Shown here one piece after another: positions 8,415-16,559 of a stretch of DNA of 64,000 bases (position 1 is its first letter; every line of letters begins with the position of its first letter). Location: the NCBI RefSeq assembly GCF_014324365.1, contig NZ_QEIG01000016.1, forward strand, positions 18,641-82,640, written 5' to 3'. The DNA comes from Algoriphagus sp. AK58 (GTDB lineage: Bacteria > Bacteroidota > Bacteroidia > Cytophagales > Cyclobacteriaceae). The notes beneath the pieces were generated by a model, which was not told the origin of the DNA, did not search any database, and worked only from the letters and a program-made list of their open reading frames with translations. The position numbers were made by a program, and so were the translations under genes.

Positions 8415-9176
8415 TTATTCTTGTGTTTCAGCGTCCACAGCTCTTTTTGCTTCTTCCTCTTCAGAAAGTTTAGCATCGTCCTTGTCTCTCTTACGCTCAG
8501 AAAGACCTTCTTCGATAGCTGCGCCAAATGCTTTTACCAAAAGAGAAACTGACTTGAATGCGTCGTCATTTGCTGGGATTGGGAAATCCACCTCATTTGG
8601 GTTAGAGTTGGTATCTACCAAGGCAAACACTGGAATGCCCAATTTTTGAGCTTCTGCAATCGCGATGTGTTCTCTCTTGATGTCCACTACGAAAAGAGCT
8701 GCAGGAAGTCTGCTTAGGTCGGAGATACCGCCCAATACGCTTTCCATTTTGTCTTTCTGACGGCTTACCATCAGACGCTCTTTTTTAGCCAAGTTTTTGT
8801 AAGCGTCCTCTTTCATCAGTTTTTCAAGACCTGACATTTTCTTGAGGGACTTACGGATCGTAGCGAAGTTGGTCAACATACCACCCAACCATCTTTCGGT
8901 CACGTAAGGCATATTCAGACGCTGAGCTTCTGCAGCTACTAGATCTTTGGCTTGTTTTTTCGTAGCGACAAACATTACTTTTTTGCCGGAACGTACGATT
9001 TGCTTGATTGCGTTGGATGCTTCTTCGAGGCAAGCAAGCGTTTTGTTGAGGTCGATAATATGGATACCGTTCTTCTCCATAAAGATATATGGAGCCATTC
9101 TTGGATCCCACTTTCTCGTCAAGTGTCCGAAGTGAACACCAGCATCCAGTAAGTCTTTGTATTCGATTTTTGACAT
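8415..9176 (-). CDS. rpsB: 30S ribosomal protein S2
   Basis: A 253-residue ribosomal protein S2, needed for 30S assembly and mRNA binding near S1. Recognised from the start [20 protein letters not shown], the [12 protein letters not shown] segment, [12 protein letters not shown] and the [19 protein letters not shown] motif. The acidic and lysine-rich tail after residue 225 is usual in Bacteroidota. It follows rpsI by 38 bp in the ribosomal operon. Confidence 0.97.
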   Translation of the reverse strand: MSKIEYKDLLDAGVHFGHLTRKWDPRMAPYIFMEKNGIHIIDLNKTLACLEEASNAIKQIVRSGKKVMFVATKKQAKDLVAAEAQRLNMPYVTERWLGGMLTNFATIRKSLKKMSGLEKLMKEDAYKNLAKKERLMVSRQKDKMESVLGGISDLSRLPAALFVVDIKREHIAIAEAQKLGIPVFALVDTNSNPNEVDFPIPANDDAFKSVSLLVKAFGAAIEEGLSERKRDKDDAKLSEEEEAKRAVDAETQE

Positions 9177-9214
9177 GAATGAAATTGTTTTCTATTGAAT
9201 GAAGATCGTTCCGA

Positions 9215-9601
9215 TTAACGCTTAGAGAACTGGAATCTTCTTCTTGCTTTTCTACGTCCTGGCTTCTTACGCTCGACCATTCTAGGGTCACGGGTAAGGA
9301 AACCTTCTTTCTTCAAAGGACCTCTGTGCTCAGCATCGAATTCGCATAGCGCTCTGGAGATTGCCATACGAGCTGCTTCAGCCTGTCCTTTGATACCACC
9401 ACCGTCTACATTGATGTTGACGTCGTAGTTACCTTCTACACCCACTAGGGCAAGAGGCTGCTTTACGACAATCTGATGTAGGTCAAATGGGAAGTACACT
9501 TCAATTGCCTTGTTGTTTACGGTGATTTTTCCATTTCCCGGAGTCATGTAGATACGGGCTACGGAGGTCTTTCTTCTACCGATTGTGTTGATCATTTCCA
9601 T
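9215..9601 (-). CDS. rpsI: 30S ribosomal protein S9
   Basis: A 128-residue ribosomal protein S9 whose C-terminal tail reaches the P site. It contains [16 protein letters not shown] at the start and the conserved end [17 protein letters not shown] 9601 ([11 protein letters not shown]) matches Bacteroidota S9 proteins; ATG 9595 is a possible alternative. It begins 10 bp after rplM, the standard L13-S9 pair. Confidence 0.97.
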   Translation of the reverse strand: MEMINTIGRRKTSVARIYMTPGNGKITVNNKAIEVYFPFDLHQIVVKQPLALVGVEGNYDVNINVDGGGIKGQAEAARMAISRALCEFDAEHRGPLKKEGFLTRDPRMVERKKPGRRKARRRFQFSKR

Positions 9602-9611
9602 GATTTAGCGA

Positions 9612-10055
9612 TTAAAGGGTGATGGCTTTTGGCTGCTGTGCGGCATGTGGATGCTCAGATCCTTCATACACGTACAGATTACCGTACAACTTGCTTCCCA
9701 ATCTGTTTTTTGGCAACATGCCTCTTACAGCTTTCTCAATCAAAATGGTTGAAGACTTCTGCTTCAACAATTTAGGAGTTGAGATTCGCTGTCCACCTGG
9801 GTAACCGGTGTGGCGCACATATACTTTTGCGTCCCACTTGTCTCCCGTCAGTCTTACCTTGTCAGCGTTGATTACGATCACATTGTCGCCGCAATCTACG
9901 TTAGGAGTGAAGCTAGGCTTCGTCTTTCCTCTCAGGATTTTCGCAACCTCACTCGCCAAGCGTCCAAGAATAGCAGACTGGGCATCCACAATCACCCATT
10001 GCTTTTCTACGGTGGAGCTGTTGGCTGAGATGGTTTTATAGCTCAGAGTATCCAC
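9612..10055 (-). CDS. rplM: 50S ribosomal protein L13
   Basis: A 147-residue ribosomal protein L13, an early 23S rRNA-binding assembly protein. Recognised from the segment WVIVDAQSAILGRLASEVAK, the VRHTGYPGG motif and AVRGMLPKNRLG. It is the first gene of rplM-rpsI-rpsB and has a good promoter 57 bp upstream. Confidence 0.97.
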   Translation of the reverse strand: MDTLSYKTISANSSTVEKQWVIVDAQSAILGRLASEVAKILRGKTKPSFTPNVDCGDNVIVINADKVRLTGDKWDAKVYVRHTGYPGGQRISTPKLLKQKSSTILIEKAVRGMLPKNRLGSKLYGNLYVYEGSEHPHAAQQPKAITL

Positions 10056-10111
10056 TTTGTAACTGTTTAATTTTTAGCTTATTAATTAATTATCGACCCC
10101 AAAAAGGGACA

Positions 10112-10143
10112 CAAAGATAGAAGCATTTATTTTTTTATGCAAA
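10112..10143 (-). promoter_or_regulatory. Promoter of rplM-rpsI-rpsB
   Basis: On the minus strand TTTG (complement of 10140-10143), 20 nt, then TATCTTTG (complement of 10112-10119): a full match to the Bacteroidota promoter, in an A/T-rich stretch 57 bp before the rplM start. The rest of the 10056-10318 gap shows no gene. Confidence 0.72.
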
Positions 10144-10318
10144 CTATTTACAATCCTAAGCGCTAATTTTCATGTGGTTATAATTGTTTTATTGGTCACA
10201 TGGAATCTCGCAAGGCTGTGCGTCTCTCATTTTGAGTCTTTTTGCGCTGCTCGATTTCATAGGCTTAGGTGTTTGTCTCCAATGAAGATTTGGTTTTGCA
10301 GGGCTTAAACCGGCTTGA

Positions 10319-11029
10319 TCAGGCGTTTTTTTCCAATTGCTGGACCAAAACCTGGAAATCTTTTGGATAGGGTGCATGGACTGAAATGTCTTTGCCATCC
10401 AAACCCGCAAACCGAATCGAATAAGCATGCAGGGAAACCCGCTGCATGATTGGAAGCTCTTCGGTGTCTTTTTTGAGATTGAAGCGGCGCTTGAGTGAAG
10501 AAAGGTATAAGGGATTGCCTCCATATAAGGTGTCTCCACAAATCGGAGACTTGAGGTAAGCCAAATGAACCCGAATCTGATGCAGGCGACCGGTGATGGG
10601 CTTGCACTCAACTAAGGTATGCGCATAATAGGTCTTCAAGGTGTTGAAGATGGTCTGCGCGGGCTTTCCCTCTTTACTTACTTTGGCGATTCCTTTATTG
10701 TTTGCCAAAAGGTTACGGTCTACCAGCTCTTCGCTGAATTCCTTAATTCCTTCCACTACGGCATGGTAGACTTTCTCCACCTCTCTGTTTTCAAACTGAA
10801 TGGCCAAGTGCCTGTAGGCCTCTGGATGCTTGGCAATCACCAGACATCCTGAGGTTTCCTTGTCCAGTCGGTGACACAGCTGGGCATCTGCTGTGTGCGC
10901 CTTGGCAAGGTCAAGGATGTTTTGCGCCTCGTGCCTGTCGTCTAAGCTCGAAAGGTAAGGTGGCTTGTTGATCACCAGGTAATCCTCGTTTTCAAACAGT
11001 ATAAGGTTCTGAAAATCTACTTTCTTCAT
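10319..11029 (-). CDS. RluA-family pseudouridine synthase
   Basis: A 236-residue enzyme that would isomerise specific uridines of rRNA or tRNA to pseudouridine. The catalytic motif HRLDKETSG contains the essential Asp56, and the RLHQIRVHLAYLKSPICGD block near residue 145 is the second family signature. No N-terminal S4 domain is present, which is the short RluA/TruC-like layout. The target site cannot be read from sequence. It is monocistronic by spacing. Confidence 0.92.
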   Translation of the reverse strand: MKKVDFQNLILFENEDYLVINKPPYLSSLDDRHEAQNILDLAKAHTADAQLCHRLDKETSGCLVIAKHPEAYRHLAIQFENREVEKVYHAVVEGIKEFSEELVDRNLLANNKGIAKVSKEGKPAQTIFNTLKTYYAHTLVECKPITGRLHQIRVHLAYLKSPICGDTLYGGNPLYLSSLKRRFNLKKDTEELPIMQRVSLHAYSIRFAGLDGKDISVHAPYPKDFQVLVQQLEKNA

Positions 11030-11106
11030 GGATCTCCTGCCTCTTCAAAGAGGGTGCAAAAGTAGCTATTCCTCAAGGGCAATAAAAAGTATTATTAAAA
11101 TTAAGT

Positions 11107-11148
11107 TTGAACTGGAAGGATGGATTATTGAACTGGAAGGATGGATTA
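11107..11148 (+). repeat. Perfect 21-bp tandem duplication upstream of the HipA-like gene
   Basis: Two identical 21-bp units sit head to tail at 11107-11127 and 11128-11148. Each reads from TTGAACTGG to ATGGATTA. They lie 35 bp upstream of the -33 element of the HipA-like gene promoter. They could be a pair of protein-binding sites or a recent slippage duplication. Confidence 0.9.
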
Positions 11149-11183
11149 AATGACCTTGGCTTGGCATATAATATTTAATGTGG

Positions 11184-11211
11184 TTGTAACTTGCCTTTGA
11201 ATTTAATTTTG
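11184..11211 (+). promoter_or_regulatory. Promoter of the HipA-like/DUF3037 pair
   Basis: TTG at 11184-11186, a 17-nt spacer and TAATTTTG at 11204-11211 match the Bacteroidota promoter. The start codon of the HipA-like gene is 20 nt downstream, so the leader is very short. Confidence 0.65.
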
Positions 11212-11230
11212 TAGGAAGCCAATTGACTAA

Positions 11231-12016
11231 ATGCACGGACTAAGAACAGTAAATGTCACCCGCTACGTGATGCCCTTAAGAGAAGGCGGTTCCTTGCCGG
11301 CATTGGCTGAGGCGGATGATGGCTTTAATTATGTGCTCAAATTCCGAGGTGCAGGCCAACGGGAAAAAGCGCTGATCGCGGAACTGATCGGAGGAGAGTT
11401 AGCTCGAAGATTGGGCTTTAAAGTGCCGGAGATCGTGTTTGCCGAGCTCGATGCCGCTTTTGGCAATTCAGAGGGAGATGAGGAGATTCAGGATTTGCTC
11501 AAAGGTTCTCAGGGGCAAAATCTCGCGCTGCATTTTTTGTCCAAAGCCATGACCTTTGATCCCGGGGCAAGTCAGGTGGATGAGGAGTTGGCTTCCAAAA
11601 TTGTCTGGTTTGACAGCTGGATAAACAATGTGGACCGGACTTTCAGAAATACCAATTTACTGATCTGGAACCGAGAACTGTGGCTGATCGATCACGGAGC
11701 TTCTTTTCTGTTCCACCATACTTGGGAAAATTGGGAAAGTCAGGCACTCAGTCCCTTTGCCATGATCAAGGATCACGTACTATTGCCTAAGGCAAGCCTT
11801 TTGGCGAAGGTGGATCAGGAAATGAAGTCATTGATCACGTTGTCCATGATTCAGGAAGTTGTCTCAGAGGTTCCCGATGAGTGGCTGTTGGCATCAAGAG
11901 ATGTGGAGACCGCCGAGGAAGCACGGGCTGTGTATGTTGCCTTTTTGACGAAGAGGCTGGAAAATTCTCAGGTATTCTTAAACCAGGCTGAAGATGCAAG
12001 GAAAGCACTTGTTTGA
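11231..12016 (+). CDS. HipA-like (HipA_2 type) kinase domain protein
   Basis: A 261-residue protein with the compact HipA-like kinase core. Candidate ATP-binding Lys37 lies in VLKFRG. The catalytic loop NNVDRTFRNTNLL (132-144) has Asp135 and Asn140/142, and LIDHGASF (152-159) takes the place of the DFG metal-binding motif. It lacks the N-terminal HipA subdomain and no HipB-like DNA-binding gene is adjacent, so it is not a classic hipBA toxin. Instead its 3' end overlaps a DUF3037 gene by 23 bp, so the two are translationally linked. The substrate is unknown. Confidence 0.8.
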   Translation: MHGLRTVNVTRYVMPLREGGSLPALAEADDGFNYVLKFRGAGQREKALIAELIGGELARRLGFKVPEIVFAELDAAFGNSEGDEEIQDLLKGSQGQNLALHFLSKAMTFDPGASQVDEELASKIVWFDSWINNVDRTFRNTNLLIWNRELWLIDHGASFLFHHTWENWESQALSPFAMIKDHVLLPKASLLAKVDQEMKSLITLSMIQEVVSEVPDEWLLASRDVETAEEARAVYVAFLTKRLENSQVFLNQAEDARKALV

Positions 12017-12377
12017 GTATGCAGTGATTCGGCTGGTTCCTCGGGTAGAGCGTGAGGAATTTGTCAATGTGGGTGTGGTGATTTGCTGCAAACGTCAACA
12101 TTTCATCGCCTGCAAAATCCATCTTCCAAAGGAGAAATTATTGGCCTTGGATCCACTTTCAGATTTTTCTGTTTTTGAATGCTACCTTGAATCGTTTGAA
12201 AAAATCTGCCAAGGCGATCCTAACGGCAATCCTATAGGCAAGCAGGATGCGGCTTCCAGATTTCGATGGCTGACCGCAATGAGGAGCTCGATGCTACAGA
12301 CTTCCCGTCCGCACTCGGGATTTACGGAGGATTTACAGGAGACTTTGGAAAAGCTTTTTGAGGAATACGTGGCTTAG
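11994..12377 (+). CDS. DUF3037 domain-containing protein
   Basis: A 127-residue protein with the DUF3037 pattern: YAVIRLVPRVEREEFVNVGV at residues 9-28, then a C-terminal FRWLTAMRSSMLQTSRPHSG stretch. The function is unknown. The ATG lies inside the HipA-like gene (23-bp overlap), indicating coupled translation and a joint role; the pairing of HipA_2 kinases with DUF3037 proteins recurs in bacteria as far as I recall. It may be the substrate or regulator of the kinase, which is an inference from the overlap only. Confidence 0.8.
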   Translation: MQGKHLFEYAVIRLVPRVEREEFVNVGVVICCKRQHFIACKIHLPKEKLLALDPLSDFSVFECYLESFEKICQGDPNGNPIGKQDAASRFRWLTAMRSSMLQTSRPHSGFTEDLQETLEKLFEEYVA

Positions 12378-12395
12378 GGAATTCTCTGTCAGTAA

Positions 12396-12417
12396 TGCTG
12401 CTTTTCCGAAAGCAGCA
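12396..12417. repeat. Hairpin repeat, copy 1 (TCCG loop)
   Basis: TGCTGCTTT (12396-12404), loop TCCG, AAAGCAGCA (12409-12417): a perfect 9-bp stem in the 200-bp convergent gap between the DUF3037 gene and the histidine kinase. The core CTGCTTT-TCCG-AAAGCAG recurs at 12477. No T run follows, so it is not an ordinary terminator. Confidence 0.75.
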
Positions 12418-12476
12418 CTAAGCATGTCTCGCAAAGCTGCGGAAGACACCAAGGTCTTGGTTTCCAGTTAGCTGTT

Positions 12477-12500
12477 ATCCTGCTTTTCCGAAAGCAGGAT
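12477..12500. repeat. Hairpin repeat, copy 2 (TCCG loop)
   Basis: ATCCTGCTTT (12477-12486), loop TCCG, AAAGCAGGAT (12491-12500): a perfect 10-bp stem sharing its 18-bp core with the copy at 12396. The outer stem bases differ but remain paired, as expected if the structure is kept by selection or by gene-conversion-like spread. Confidence 0.75.
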
Positions 12501-12577
12501 TATCCCTCAAATCCATAAATTCTAAGATAATTATGTCCAGCTTCTGGTGAAGCAGGACAGCTATGTCTTGTCAAAAA

Positions 12578-13657
12578 TCAGGCTTTGGCCTCAGTAGGTT
12601 CTTTTTCCTGCACCTTCTTTTCCTTTTCTAGAGGCAGTTGGAAGCTGAAAATGGATCCTTTTCCTACTGTAGAGCTGACGGATATTTTGCTTTTGTGGCC
12701 TTCCAGAATATGCTTGACAATAGCGAGGCCAAGTCCAGTTCCACCTTTTTCTTTGGACCGGCTTTTTTCCACCCGATAGAATCTCTCAAAAATCCGCTTC
12801 AAATCCTCTGGAGGGATACCGAGTCCATTGTCTTTGACATCTACTTGAATCTGGTTTTTGCTCGCCTTGATCCCTACCATGACTTCCCCTCCGTTGTGGT
12901 TGTACTTCACTGCGTTGAAAATCAAGTTTTGGCAGACTCGGTAGATTTTTTGGCGGTCAGCCAGGGTGGTGTAGTTTTTTCCTGGTTCCACCTCTAGTTT
13001 GATGGTCACTTCTCTTTTGGAGGCTTTGTGTTCCAACTCCTCGATAACTTCCTGGATAAGTTCTTTCAAGTCAAACTCGGTAAAAGTAAACTTGATCACC
13101 CCACTTTCCATCTGGTTCAGGGTCAAGAGGTCCTGCACCAAGTGGTCGAGTGAATCCAGACTTTTGGCAGCTTTTTTAAGGAACTTCATCCGCACCTGCT
13201 TGTCGTCGATTGCCCCATCGAGTAGGGTATGGATGTACCCCTGTGTGGCAAAAATCGGAGTCTTCAGCTCGTGCGAGATATCTGCGATGAATTCTCTTCT
13301 GAATTCTGCATTTTTCTGGAGTGTCTCAATTTCTCTTTGCCTGGCAAGGGCATAAGAATTGATGACGGAGTTGATTTTTCGAAGGGGAGAAAGGGAAGAC
13401 CGGATTGATTTGTCCTGTATTTCAGAAAGGTCCTTCTTTTGGATTTTGTCGAGGAGATTATAAATGTTGCCGATCTCTCGATAGACCAGGAATTCCAAAG
13501 TGATATTGATCAGGAGGTAAGAAATGGAAAAAGCCAATATTAGAGCTCCCCAAAGGACGGTCATGGAAGTGGAAGGGATCAAAGACAAAAATGCCATTAC
13601 CAAACTGGCGATGGCAATGGCTAGTATTAAAGATATCCCTCTGGATCCGGTGAGCAT
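12578..13657 (-). CDS. Sensor histidine kinase (PhoR-like)
   Basis: A 359-residue membrane sensor kinase. Two transmembrane segments (about 9-28 and 35-55) with almost no periplasmic loop are followed by a linker, the HisKA box DISHELKTPIFATQGY with phospho-acceptor His129, and an HATPase domain with N (LIFNAVKYNHNGG), G1 (DVKDNGLGIP), F (RFYRVEKSRS) and G2 (GGTGLGLAIVKH) boxes. It starts 3 bp after the response regulator stop and forms a two-component pair with it. The short sensor part suggests it senses within the membrane or through a partner; the signal is unknown. Confidence 0.93.
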   Translation of the reverse strand: MLTGSRGISLILAIAIASLVMAFLSLIPSTSMTVLWGALILAFSISYLLINITLEFLVYREIGNIYNLLDKIQKKDLSEIQDKSIRSSLSPLRKINSVINSYALARQREIETLQKNAEFRREFIADISHELKTPIFATQGYIHTLLDGAIDDKQVRMKFLKKAAKSLDSLDHLVQDLLTLNQMESGVIKFTFTEFDLKELIQEVIEELEHKASKREVTIKLEVEPGKNYTTLADRQKIYRVCQNLIFNAVKYNHNGGEVMVGIKASKNQIQVDVKDNGLGIPPEDLKRIFERFYRVEKSRSKEKGGTGLGLAIVKHILEGHKSKISVSSTVGKGSIFSFQLPLEKEKKVQEKEPTEAKA

Positions 13658-13660
13658 TTT

Positions 13661-14350
13661 TTAACCTAAGTCGAACTTGTATCCTACTCCTTTGACAGTA
13701 GTGATGTAGTCTTCCCCGATTTTTTCTCGGACTTTTCGGATGTGTACATCCACTGTTCGGGCGAGTACAAATACGTCAGATCCCCAGATATTATGGAGTA
13801 GTTCATCACGGCTGAAAACCATATTAGGGTTTTTGGCCAGGAAATACAACAGTTCGAATTCTTTTTTGGGTAGGGTGATGGTCTTGCCGGATTTGTCGAT
13901 GGTATAGCTGCCCCGATCGATGACTAAATCACGGATTTTGATCTGGGCCTGTTCCTGTTCTTTTTTGGATTCCCTTCGGAAAAGTGCGGCAATCCTGCTC
14001 ATCAGTGCCCGAGGTTTGATGGGCTTGGTGATGTAGTCATCTGCCCCTACGTCGAATGCTGCTACCTCGGAATATTCTTCCATGCGTGCGGTGAGGAAGA
14101 TAATAAAGGCATGCTTCAGTTCGGGAATCTGACGAATTTGCAGGCAGGTTTCGACTCCGTCTTGATTAGGCATCATGATATCCAGCAAAATCACATCAGG
14201 CTGAAACTTTATAGCTGTTTTTACCGCTTTGATACCGTCCTCAGCAGTGGCGACTTCGTAGCCTTCTTTCTGGAGATTGTATTTGAGGATTTCGACGATG
14301 TCTGGTTCGTCATCTACCACCAAAACCTTAATTTTCTGTTTGTCTGCCAT
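13661..14350 (-). CDS. Response regulator, OmpR/PhoB family
   Basis: A 229-residue two-component regulator. The receiver domain (8-120) has the acidic pair DDEPD and phospho-acceptor Asp57 in VILLDIMMP, Thr in FLTAR and Lys in ITKPIKP. The C-terminal winged helix (about 140-228) contains KEFELLYFLAKNPNMVFSR and the RTVDVHIRKVREKIG recognition helix, ending VKGVGYKFD. It would bind DNA as a dimer and control genes with its partner kinase, 3 bp downstream. The 151-bp gap upstream shows no gene. Confidence 0.95.
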   Translation of the reverse strand: MADKQKIKVLVVDDEPDIVEILKYNLQKEGYEVATAEDGIKAVKTAIKFQPDVILLDIMMPNQDGVETCLQIRQIPELKHAFIIFLTARMEEYSEVAAFDVGADDYITKPIKPRALMSRIAALFRRESKKEQEQAQIKIRDLVIDRGSYTIDKSGKTITLPKKEFELLYFLAKNPNMVFSRDELLHNIWGSDVFVLARTVDVHIRKVREKIGEDYITTVKGVGYKFDLG

Positions 14351-14501
14351 GAAAGGATTTCTTAATAGTCAGGTTAAAATTAAGGAATATTACACGATAA
14401 GAACCAAACAATACTTCGCTAGTAAGAGGATTTTGAGGGTGAAAAGCAGAAAATCTTTGGTTATCATCCCGCTTGTTAACCAAATGTTAATTCTATATTA
14501 A

Positions 14502-15293
14502 TCAATTGTTTCTGAGTCCTTTTGCAGAAGCAATGTCTATGTTGAGCGATCCAATGAACAAGTTGGCTTTGATTTTAACAGGGATTTTGTTCTGATCCTT
14601 AGTGACCCAGACTTTGACAGGAAATTCACCTCTGAACAGTCTGTTTTTTGGCATTTGAGGGGAAAAAATATAGGTGTCTTTCGTTCCGAGGTTTGTTTCA
14701 ATCTTTTCAGTTCCCTCGAATATTAATTTTATATTATATATTTCTTTATCGAAAAAGCCCGTAATCAGAATTTCCTGTCCTTTTTTCAAATTGGATAAAT
14801 CCATAGCCCGAAGCAGGTAAAATCCGCTTACCAAATCTTGAACCTGACTGGGAAGCTTAAACTCTTTTACTTCCTTGAGTACTTTATTTTCCCTGTCATA
14901 CAATTCCATTTTGGCTTTTCTGTTGATCTGGTCAAAATAGACTTTCTCATTTTTTCTATACTTTCCCTCTTCGATGTATCTGTAGGATATGCTTGGCAAT
15001 AGCGACCCTGTATCCAAGTGAGTACCCCAGTTATCGTTTACTTTTCCGAAAATCGTTGCCGCTCCTTTTGTTTTGCCAAATGCATCTATCTTGTAATGAG
15101 GTCTTGAGTCTTCCATAACAGCTCTTTTTCCAACTTGCAATTTTGCTTCAGCCAGGTCTAGCCAGCCATAAGAAACTTCAAAGTGCAATTCTTCTCCAAA
15201 AGTAAATGCCGTATTTTTTGGATTGGTCTGTCCAAGGCATTGCATGATCGGAAAGAGAATAAGGGCGGCTAGAAATCTCAAAGGGTAATTCAT
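14502..15293 (-). CDS. DUF3108 domain-containing protein
   Basis: A 263-residue secreted protein of the DUF3108 family, unknown in function. ATG 15293 starts a good signal peptide (MNYPLRFLAALILFPIMQCLG), and the family signature FGEELHFEVSYGWLDLAEAK follows at once. An in-frame ATG at 15458 would add 55 residues of basic, non-signal character and is rejected. It is divergent from recA, 180 bp apart. Confidence 0.83.
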   Translation of the reverse strand: MNYPLRFLAALILFPIMQCLGQTNPKNTAFTFGEELHFEVSYGWLDLAEAKLQVGKRAVMEDSRPHYKIDAFGKTKGAATIFGKVNDNWGTHLDTGSLLPSISYRYIEEGKYRKNEKVYFDQINRKAKMELYDRENKVLKEVKEFKLPSQVQDLVSGFYLLRAMDLSNLKKGQEILITGFFDKEIYNIKLIFEGTEKIETNLGTKDTYIFSPQMPKNRLFRGEFPVKVWVTKDQNKIPVKIKANLFIGSLNIDIASAKGLRNN

Positions 15294-15472
15294 TGGATAT
15301 CTGACAATACGTGACAAAAACCTCTTGTCTTGTGGATAAATACGAAAAAACGCACTGTTTGGACGATTAAAAGTACGAATTTGGCTTTCGAAAACAATAG
15401 CAGCCTGTCCTTTGGTTATGCCTTTGTCTTTGACTAAATTGAACAATTTAATTTCCATTTTATCAACTTCTC

Positions 15473-16501
15473 ATGAGTAATAACGCAGAAAAACTCAAAG
15501 CTTTACAGCTGACAATCGACAAGCTGGAAAAAACTTACGGTAAAGGCACCGTAATGAAGCTTAGTGACAATAAAGTGCAAGATGTGCCGGCGATCTCCAC
15601 AGGTTCTTTGGGATTGGACATGGCATTGGGCGTAGGGGGAATACCCAGAGGCAGAGTGATCGAAATCTACGGTCCGGAATCCTCAGGTAAGACTACGCTG
15701 ACTATGCACTGCATTGCCGAAGCCCAAAAGGCCGGTGGATTGGCTGCATTTATTGATGCAGAACACGCCTTTGATAAAAACTATGCTGAAAAACTCGGAA
15801 TAGATACCGAGAACCTCCTGATCTCTCAGCCTGATAATGGCGAGCAAGCTTTGGAAATCGCCGAGCATCTCATCCGTTCTGGAGCGATTGATATCATTGT
15901 CATTGACTCCGTGGCCGCTTTGGTTCCTAAGGGCGAACTGGAAGGTGAAATGGGAGAAAGTAAAATGGGGCTTCAGGCTCGATTGATGTCCCAGGCATTG
16001 AGAAAACTTACCGGTGCAATCAACAAGACCGGCTGTGCATGTATTTTTATCAACCAGCTTCGTGACAAAATCGGCGTCATGTTTGGCAACCCCGAAACAA
16101 CAACTGGTGGTAATGCACTCAAGTTTTACGCATCTGTAAGATTGGATATCCGAAGAGTGGGGCAAATCAAAGAAGGTGCAGACAATGTGCTCGGCAACAG
16201 AACGCGAGTAAAAGTGGTGAAAAACAAGGTAGCCCCGCCTTTCAAAGTGGTTGAATTTGATATCATGTATGGTCAGGGAATCTCAAAAGTAGGAGAAGTC
16301 ATTGATCTCGGGGTAGAATTGGATATCATTAAGAAGGCAGGATCCTGGTTCTCTTACAATGGCGAAAAATTGGGTCAGGGAAGAGATGCTGTTAAAAACT
16401 TACTATTAGACAATCCCGAACTCATGGAAGAGCTGGAAGGAAAAATCAAAGCTGCTTCAGGTCTCCTTCCTACAGAGCCAACAGTAGATTTGGAAGATTG
16501 A
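15473..16501 (+). CDS. recA: Recombinase RecA
   Basis: A 342-residue RecA, the ATP-dependent strand-exchange protein of homologous recombination and SOS co-protease. Walker A is GPESSGKTT (67-75); Walker B is [11 protein letters not shown]. Loop L1 is [19 protein letters not shown], and L2 is around [15 protein letters not shown]. The C-terminal lid domain is complete, with a short acidic tail. It is monocistronic and ends at a strong hairpin terminator. I saw no clear LexA box upstream. Confidence 0.98.
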   Translation: MSNNAEKLKALQLTIDKLEKTYGKGTVMKLSDNKVQDVPAISTGSLGLDMALGVGGIPRGRVIEIYGPESSGKTTLTMHCIAEAQKAGGLAAFIDAEHAFDKNYAEKLGIDTENLLISQPDNGEQALEIAEHLIRSGAIDIIVIDSVAALVPKGELEGEMGESKMGLQARLMSQALRKLTGAINKTGCACIFINQLRDKIGVMFGNPETTTGGNALKFYASVRLDIRRVGQIKEGADNVLGNRTRVKVVKNKVAPPFKVVEFDIMYGQGISKVGEVIDLGVELDIIKKAGSWFSYNGEKLGQGRDAVKNLLLDNPELMEELEGKIKAASGLLPTEPTVDLED

Positions 16502-16521
16502 TTTTCAGTCTAAATGAACGC

Positions 16522-16549
16522 AAAAAAGGAGGCAAGCGCCTCCTTTTTT
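16522..16549. terminator. Bidirectional terminator between recA and the ABC permease
   Basis: GGAGGC (16528-16533) and GCCTCC (16538-16543) form the core stem, extended by six A on the left and six T on the right. It serves the two convergent genes. Confidence 0.88.
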
Positions 16550-16559
16550 AATTCTCCGA

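Noticed and set aside
15294..15458. Longer start of the DUF3108 protein
   Set aside because: The added 55 residues precede a complete signal peptide and would block export.
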